Below are positions 56,829-64,000 of a DNA stretch of 64,000 nt, piece by piece. The number at the start of each line of letters is the position of its first letter. The stretch's first letter is position 1. The notes beneath the pieces are model-generated. The model was given only the letters and a program-made list of their open reading frames with translations. It did no database searches and was not told the origin of the DNA. Where the stretch lies: the NCBI GenBank assembly GCA_902729315.2, contig LR746265.1:2026892-2090891 (forward strand). The letters are read 5' to 3'. Origin of the DNA: Spirodela intermedia. Its lineage: Eukaryota > Streptophyta > Magnoliopsida > Alismatales > Araceae. Both the position numbers and the translations under genes were made by a program.

Positions 56829-59328
56829 CTAAACACGAGCCTCGGTTCCACTAGGATGGAACTCGGGTATAGTCAATGACTTAAAGTAAAGTAAACGGTC
56901 TTAAATTTTACGTGTCAAGATGGCAAGACATCATTGGGCTAGATTCCGGCTCATTTATTGTCGAAATCGCAAGTAAAATAATGACAACATGAGGTGCACA
57001 TGGTCCAAATGGAAGATATTTAATCGAGTTCAAGGATGCGCAGATTGATAAAAAGTTATTAGATTTAAATATGACGTTGTGGGTTAGTGCATCTTGAATA
57101 ATTGGTTTGACGACGTACATATTCCCTTGAAGCTGTCTAGAACCGAAACGCTAGAGTTGCACTCATTCAGCTGATCTTCAAGCCCACGTCTGGAGAGAAC
57201 TGGACCAGGCGGGTCTGGGCCATGGACTCTGAGCCTTGCCATTATTAGTTGTCTAGTAGACGTAGAGCAAGTCTCAGCCGATCCGGCATCTTTACAGAAA
57301 CTAATGTGCAGGCCGGCTCGTAGGCGTAATCATCAGGGGCCGACGTCATCCTGGTCCAGTCAAGTCATACGTCAATACCCGACAAAGCTGACACAATTGA
57401 CCCAAGTCTCCTCGTGATGGAACCCCGGTGATGGTTTTAGGCTGGTCGGTGGGTGAGGTGCTGAGCTGTGCGCCTGTATCGCCCTTCACGACCTCCTTTT
57501 ACCTAGAAACGCTGTAGATGAGCGTGACCTCGCCACCTGATTGCCGAGGGGCAGATCCGGCTTCTCTCTCTCTCTGTGCTTCGCCAAGTGCTCATATAGT
57601 GAATCACATGTTCACATGAACAAAATAGTAAAACCAAGGACGGTAAATAGGTCGGGTAAGTCTAGACTTGTCCTTTTACTAGTCGAGTCTGGACGCACTA
57701 AGGTAGGCCTGGCCGAGGTTCCGGCCAAAGAAGATTCTGGCGTTAAAGATAGCTTATTTATTTATTTTCATCTCTCTTTCTCTCTCTCTCCCCTATTTAT
57801 TAGCTCTTAACTCGTTAAGATTCGGGCAACGTGAGGCGTGAGCTCTTGTTGCGAGGTGATTTATGGATGGGGGGACAAGAAGCGAGCGTCCGCGTGGATT
57901 TAACTCTTCGGCCTTCGGCCTCAAGATCAACCGTCAGAACAGCAGTTCGTTCCCACTTCCGCCGTCATTTCTGGGGGATTTAACTCCCAGAAGCCAGGTC
58001 TCACTGACTTAGTCGTCAGAATTAACTTCCTTGCAGTCGTCGGTCACATGTCTCCCTCATGTGCATGGTGAGAAAAGCACTTGGTGCCCATCCTCCGAGC
58101 CCCTTTCTAGGTCTGAACTCCGCCTCGAGTCTCATAATTTGACGTTGGGGCCGACGTAGACTTTGTCGAAAGCCTAACGAGAGAGATAGGAGTAGATGCA
58201 AAACTTTAGGGCTGCAACAAGATCCGAGAAAGGCGTTCTCCTCCTCGCGGTCTAAGGTAGACGAAGGAGACGATCAGCGATTGCCCCAGGATCAGATGTC
58301 CACTGGGGGCAGTAATTCGCCGTCGCCTGAGCCGGGGAGTAAATGCCATCCCGGACACTTGAGGCATGGGTTTTATTCCTCTACTCCAACGCAGGTCTAT
58401 CTTGGAGGATCGTGCGGGGTTCGGCGGGCGGCCTCGGCAGGGCATCAATAAATTCCCCGGCGGCAATTGAGGAAGGAACAGCAGAGCCGCCGCGATGGGA
58501 GCCCCCGGGCTGCTGCTGGATGATCCCCGCCGGCGGCGTGCGGCAGAGGGTCCTCCCATTCACTACGGCTGCGGTCGCCAGACGGTGAGGACATTGATTG
58601 GACGACCACCAGGAAAAGGGATCCTGCCGACCGGTGCATGTGGTTTCGTGGCCTCCGGCACCGACTGCTGCGAGATTTCAGAAGATTGGTGGCACTTTTC
58701 TACCATTGATGCAGGAACTGGCCGATGACGACAAACACGTTATCAAAAGTCGCATTGGAAGTAGTTCCCTTTGATAATCGTATTGATGATGATATAATGA
58801 TAACATTAGTTATTGTAGAAAAGCAGGAAAATGAGGATATTTGGCTCGTCTTTTAGCCCAGGAAGGCTCAACATGGAATGCCAACAAAACCCGGAACATG
58901 GAATCTCTCAGCCATTTTAAAACCCAAGAATCAAAACTGTGTGCGTTCAAGTCGATTCATGGATCATAATAAATGAAGTATTGATTCGTATAGAGACAAA
59001 AAAAATGAAGCGTACCGCCATCCACCTTGATCTCATATCTTTGGTTCATGAGGAACGGAAGTTAGTGTGGCCTATTTTTTAATTATCCACATTAGCTAAG
59101 GATCAAGAGGAGTGGTATCTGCTAAGGAGTGGTATGTGTTAAGGATGAAGGCGTTTTGAAGAACAGACCTAATCGTAGGGCGACTTTGTCTGATGATTTC
59201 ACGTTGACTTGGGAAAGACTATCGATTATAGGAGAAACCCACCAATGATGTACCGAATTTTATTTTTCAGAAAATGGTTCCAGTTTATCCATACAAATGG
59301 CCACACATACACCATACACAGCTATGTA

Positions 59329-59353
59329 TTATATATATATATATATATATATG

Positions 59354-59394
<41 letters not shown>
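59329..59394. repeat. Compound (AT)n(GA)n microsatellite
   Basis: An AT run of about 24 bp is followed, after GTACA, by a GA run of about 38 bp. Confidence 0.95.
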
Positions 59395-59397
<3 letters not shown>

Positions 59398-60118
59398 TGC
59401 GTACGTAGATGCCCCTCCGTCTCCTCTCCAATCAATTACCTAATGGTGCGAAATCAGAGGGGAGTAAGAAGTGAGCGAGATCCCGTGAGGTCGTGATATG
59501 GTCACGTTGGGGAAGTTTTCGGTTGGCGACCCACTGGCCGTCGCAGGCCTTAGTTCCGGTCCCCACTTTTCGCCCTGCGAGGACCACCTCCGTTGGCCAC
59601 GGGAAGGGCCATCCCTCCTGCAGTCCCTACGGACATCGTCTGTCCTGTCCTCCATCCGGGGAGAAATTATTAGGTGCAGCTGGGGGGATGCACAGGATCC
59701 CTCGACCGTACAGATTCATGTTCATCGATAATCTATTACGGAGAGGATGATGACCATGCACCAGACAGTAGAATAATGACTACTTGAGAAAAACTGTTGA
59801 ATGATCTAATATTTCATTTTGGAGAATATTTTCGAGATAAATCGTCAGCCGCAGATCTTCCCCACTTGTTTGCGCCGGCTCCAAGATAAAAAAATTTTAC
59901 TGATTGTGCCCACGAGACTCTGAATCATTCAGTCTGCAGCCCAAACAGTGGGCTCCATTATTTTACGTAGAGAAGAGATTTTCTGCCCTCGTTTTTTACA
60001 TGCAATCTTTGGCGAGGGTTGAAATATTTGGTATTAGACAAGGTTTCAAAAGCTTTTTCAAAGATGATGATGAACTTCGATTCACACTCGTGAATCTAAG
60101 TACGGGATTGATTATTCT

Positions 60119-60540
60119 GAAGGACGAACCGATGTTCTCTCTATTAAGGTCAACGCTTCAAGAAGGAGCCAAAAGTCCATAAGTTATTCTCTTGATGTGA
60201 ACATGAAAAGGTTGTAACGAGAAACAACAAGATAGTGAGTGAGAGAGAGATTTGGCGCCAAGAGCGGTCACTCTACAGCCACACAGTGAGAGAAAATTAA
60301 GAAGAGGGAAAACTTTTGTTCCTCATTATTATGCTCCAGATCCGACCGATGTACTCTCCATTGTCCTAAACTTCAAGAAGGAGACAAACATCCACGAATC
60401 ATTCCCTTGGCGTTAACATGGACGGTTGTGGTGGTGACAGAACTGGAAGATAGCGCGAGAGAGAGAGAGAGAGAGAGACAGAGAGATAGAGAAACAGAGT
60501 GAGAGAGTTGGCTAGTGCTAGAAAATTAAGAAGAGCTGGA
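60119..60540. repeat. Diverged tandem duplication, unit about 200 bp
   Basis: The first copy runs from about 60125 to 60313 and the second from about 60345 to 60540. Shared in order: ACCGATGT.CTCTC, CTTCAAGAAGGAG, CATGAAAAGG/CATGGACGG, a GATAGTGAGTGAGAGAGA/GATAGCGCGAGAGAGA tract, and GAAAATTAAGAAGAG near the end. Confidence 0.75.
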
Positions 60541-62555
60541 TGCTATTGAAGATCGACATAACTTAGCTTGAGGACAGATCCATACCCTTTTTTTCCTTTG
60601 TACGCCTAATTTTGATGCTGTAACTCGATAAAGAATGTCAACAGATCATGAGCCCAAAGCATGAAGAAATGAGATAGGGCCAAAGCCTTGAAGTTTACCT
60701 ACATCATCATCCGTGCCCATTTCTAGTAGTTAATCACTTGTTTGGTTTTATGCTCCAAGAAACGTTCTAAACTTAGGAAAAATCCCCTTTCATTTGCTAG
60801 ATAAAAAAAATATATTGGTTGAAATAGACTCCAACATTAACCATTATCAATAGCCTCGTACTAACGACAATCAACATTACTTAAGATGCATTTTTCTAGG
60901 AGGATGCTCTAAACCCCTTAATACCCTCTCATTTCACACTAATCGCTCGCTCTGCCACAATATTTGTCTTCACTTTGTCTTACTTTTCAGGGTACGAAGA
61001 CGGAAAAGTTGCTTCTTTTGTCCTCCATCTCTTGCTTGAAGGACAACCTCAGCATTGACTCGCAGTGCCCATTTTTGTGGGCTGGGGGGTTAGCACTGCC
61101 GTAAGGCCTTATTCCATATGGAAAATATTTTCTATTTTCATAATACTAAATCTAGCAAAAAAAACGAATTTTTTCCTTCTAATTTAGAGAGTTCATAAAG
61201 CTACAATTCAAGAACCAGATCGATACCTGCAAAAAACATTAAATAATAAATATCCACACCTCGCGTGAATTAAAGACTTTAATATCTGTTACTAGCTCTT
61301 CGTCTCAAGTGATCTGGCAAGCACTAGCGTGACGTTAGGGCGGCGAATTTGGAGCGTTGAGAGCCCCCCCACCCTCCCGTGTCTAGAAGACGACTGTCGA
61401 GGAACCGTACGTGAAGTAACTTTTCTGGTTTCTTAGAGAGAGAGGGAGAGGCGTGGCACTGACGTCTACAGAAAAGGTAACCTCACCCCGAAGTTACCGT
61501 TGGTCAGATACGTAGAGCACTGGGGAGCAGAAACCAAATAATTCGCTTCCGCGTCTCCGAAAATCCAAACTCTTTGGGATCTGCGTTTGACGGCTGCTAG
61601 GCGATGGCGCCCATATCGAGGCTCACGTGTCAACTTGCCATCGGTTTCACTGTTGTGGTGCCCTCCTCGGAGAATAGTTTCAACAGGTGGCTACCAAGAA
61701 ATGCTACCTCGTAAGCAGATCTCTGCCCCCTGAAGCTCCGCGGTTTCCAGAGTGGTTTCCCGGCGAGACGGCGGCGGCGGTGGAATCCTTCCTGTTGGGA
61801 GTGACGGACTGACATTTCCTCCGCCGCCCTTCCTGCTCAAGTTCCTATCTTAGATTTCTCCGAGGCATATTCCGGCCAGAGATTCCCTGCCCGAGGGGCC
61901 CAACAGAAGCCCTTTCCCCAAAAACAGGCGCCGCCGCCGCCGTAGGTGGACGCGTCGTCCCCGTCGTGCGGCCCACCCCGGCGTAGCTTTCGGATGGCGG
62001 GACTCCTCTCCCAGACCGCAGAAGGCGGATAGAGAGCGGACTAGAGAGAGAGAGATTCCCCTCGTCTGGATTTTTTTAAAAAAAGGGAGGAATCATCCCA
62101 CGATAATAAAAGGACACGAATTCAGCGATTCTCTCGCTTTTTTTTGTTGGAAGTTTCGAGGCCAAGGTCAAGAAGACGATGCCTAAGAATTCTTGGCTGG
62201 ACCCGGTCTTCTACTGCTCTCCCCGCCCCATAACCAGCTCAATTCCATGACGAACATGATCGGCCGCAGCAAATCCGGATCTTTTGCTGTGCTCCGGGGA
62301 AGGGAAGCTTGAAACCCAGTTAATTACCTGGTCGCAAGATATCTCAAGGCAGAGACGGGAGAGGAAGGAAAGGGAAGGTTAAAAAAGAAAAGAAGGAAAT
62401 GGGGAGGATGAGGACAATTTGTTAGGTGAACTTGCAGAGAGGAGGGAAGAGGATACAAGCTTTCTGATCTCTTCGAGCCTCCTCTCTATTACTGTTTCAT
62501 CACAGAACTGTGATCCTCGAAACCCGTGAATCAGCCGCCTCTCTCCCCACCCACC

Positions 62556-62579
62556 CCTCTCTCTCTCTCTCTCTCTCCC
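62556..62579. repeat. (CT)n microsatellite upstream of bHLH
   Basis: CT run about 290 bp before the bHLH ATG. Confidence 0.9.
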
Positions 62580-62861
62580 GCCTCTTTGCCTCCTGGGTTT
62601 CCTACTGCGAGAAGCACCCTCCATTCTGGCCTTGGAGAGGTAAATGCTCATGATTCGTGGGGGTCTTTGGGGGGTATATCCCACGTGAGCTTTGCGAATC
62701 GAGGGCAGGGCCTGCAGCTCGGCAGAAGAGATCGATTGGAGGAGCTGTGCTAATCTGCCTCCACTGGTAGACACAGGCTGGAAGAACCTCGCTGGGTTTC
62801 AGGCAAACAGAAGATAATCCGGCTATCTCCACATCTCCCACAGCAGACGCCTCTGCCAGCA

Positions 62862-63980
62862 ATGGCCACCGAGCATTGGGAGGAGGACATGAAGGTGACC
62901 GCTAAGGACCTTCGCAATGGCCTTGCTGCCGCCGTCCAAGGCATACAGTGGAACTACGCCATCTTCTGGTCTGCTTCAGCCAGCCAGCCAGGGTACCAAG
63001 AAACCATCACCTCTCCTGTTTTTCCTTCATAAATCTCCCTCGGCAGATGCGGGTTATCGCCGGAATTACGGCATTGATCCGTATCTTCCGGATCAGCTGC
63101 CCTCTTTTTTTCGGTCATGAATCTATGCTTCGCTCGTACTCAAGAAGTTTAAGTTGGGAGATCTCCCGATCCGAGGATCTCCCAGACGATTTGGACCATT
63201 CTTAGTGGGATATTGCTCTCCAGCACGGACTAATCTCCTTCCAAGTTCATGGAACTCAGTCCGCCTTCTTCCAACACTTACGGAGAGATATATGCTTGAT
63301 ACGGACAGACATTCGCTTCGACTGATGAGCCCTCGGTGTGGAAATGAGGTCCAACACTTACGGAGAGACTACTTTCTTCCCTCTTTTGTAGATTGTTGGA
63401 GTGGGGCGACGCGTACTACAATGGAGATATAAAGACGAGGAAGATGACCCAGTCTCTGGAGTTGGAAGACGATCGGATGGGTCTAAAGAGAAGCGAGCAA
63501 CTGAGGCAACTTTACATTTCTCTTTCGGCCGGTGACAGCGATCAGCAGGCTAGACGACCCTCTGCCTTACTTTCACCTGAGGACCTCTCAGACTCCGAAT
63601 GGTTCTACCTACTCTGCATGTCCTTTACCTTCCACTCTGGACATGGGTATCTTTCTCTCTCGCTCTCTCTCTCTCTCTCTCTGACTCATTTTCTCACATT
63701 TCGTTTCTTGCTCTACGCCTAACGCGGTTTTTCAGCTTGGTTGGAAGAACATTGGCAACGGGAAGCCATATCTGGCTCACTGATGCTCACTCCGCAGAAA
63801 GTAAAATCTTCACACGCTCTCTTCTGGCAAAGGTCTGATCCCTGCTCAATCTCCTGCCCTAAGATTTTTCATCCTCTTTCTTTTTGGGCTCGTGCTAAGC
63901 TGATTCAGTCGTAACTTTTGATTCTTCTGTCTTGCTGATGATGGACGGGCTTCCTCATCTCTCAGAGCGCATCCATCCAT
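62862..63980 (+). CDS. R/B-type bHLH transcription factor, GL3/EGL3-like (5' part only)
   Basis: Partial gene running off the window. Exons: 62862-62992, 63392-63646, 63736-63832, and a probable 15-nt exon 63966-63980. The conserved N-terminal (MYB-interacting) domain of subgroup IIIf bHLHs is clear: LRNGLAAAVQGIQWNYAIFW, then SASQPG, LEWGDAYYNGDIKTRKM, RSEQLRQLYISLSAGDS, RPSALLSPEDLSDSEWFYLL, GRTLATGSHIWLTDA, SKIFTRSLLAK and SASIH. SxSQPG and FTRSLLAKSAS favour GL3/EGL3/R over TT8. Family knowledge: these proteins join R2R3-MYB and WD40 partners to control trichomes, root hairs, anthocyanin and seed-coat pigments. The bHLH domain itself lies beyond the window. The start is the first ATG giving the conserved N-terminus; its leader is CT-rich. 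Confidence 0.93.
63270..63368. repeat. 19-bp direct repeat in bHLH intron 1
   Basis: TCCAACACTTACGGAGAGA occurs at 63270-63288 and again at 63350-63368, 80 bp apart, within intron 1 (62993-63391). Confidence 0.9.
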
Positions 63981-64000
63981 GTACGTTTTGCTGCTTCCTC

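Larger units (their letters stand above)
56829..62861. other. Gene-poor stretch and upstream region of the bHLH gene
   Basis: I found no convincing gene in 6 kb. It holds GA/AT microsatellites and an imperfect duplication near 60.1-60.5 kb. GC-rich patches at 58.2-58.7 and 59.4-59.7 kb contain overlapping ORFs on both strands that resemble no family. From about 61.3 kb the DNA becomes GC-rich and leads into the bHLH 5' region, with a CT tract at 62556-62579 that is probably in the 5' UTR. Confidence 0.5.

Noticed and set aside
58206-58728. Several GC-rich ORFs on both strands
   Set aside because: Mutually overlapping, no conserved motif, no coherent splice pattern.
61630-61815. 61-codon minus-strand ORF
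   Set aside because: No family resemblance or gene context; probably in the upstream region of the bHLH gene.

Overview
This is a nuclear window from a flowering plant. The genes are split by GT-AG introns and encode plant-specific families, including a BZR1-beta-amylase fusion, a TRM/DUF4378 protein and an R/GL3-type bHLH. The intergenic DNA holds decayed LTR retrotransposons and many (GA)n/(CT)n microsatellites. I cannot fix the species. Every exon chain below was joined by hand, and each keeps one open frame across its splice sites.

Layout. 0.4-2.7 kb: a very decayed Ty3/gypsy element. 6.9-10.0 kb (+): a TRM/DUF4378 gene. 11.3-12.0 kb (-): a C2-domain tail-anchored protein, divergent from an LYRM9-like LYR protein at 12.4-12.8 kb (+). 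13.8-15.2 kb (+): a small coiled-coil protein of unknown function. 15.9-21.5 kb (+): a plastid-type SLH-domain/coiled-coil protein. 22.0-28.3 kb (+): the ribosome-biogenesis factor SDA1. 30.0-33.9 kb (+): a class 3 lipase whose first coding intron is GC-AG. 35.4-46.1 kb (-): a BAM7/BAM8-type BZR1-beta-amylase. One of its introns carries a deleted Ty3/gypsy element in antisense orientation with a perfect 5-bp target duplication. 48.7-49.1 kb: a BAHD acyltransferase pseudogene, apparently cut off by a decayed Ty1/copia element (49.1-54.2 kb). 55.0-56.8 kb: a short LTR element without recognisable pol (TRIM/LARD-like). 56.8-62.8 kb: mostly non-coding. 62.9 kb to the end (+): the first exons of a GL3/EGL3-like bHLH gene, cut by the window edge.

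The genes are a normal plant neighbourhood rather than a pathway cluster: cytoskeleton, mitochondrial assembly, plastid, ribosome biogenesis, lipid and starch-related/brassinosteroid-type regulation, and epidermal/flavonoid transcription. I saw no convincing undescribed multi-gene system. The most unusual items are the pol-less LTR element, the antisense retroelement inside the BZR1-BAM gene, the GC-AG lipase intron with an overlapping upstream ORF, a probable 15-nt exon in the bHLH gene, and a triple NAG acceptor in the BZR1-BAM gene.
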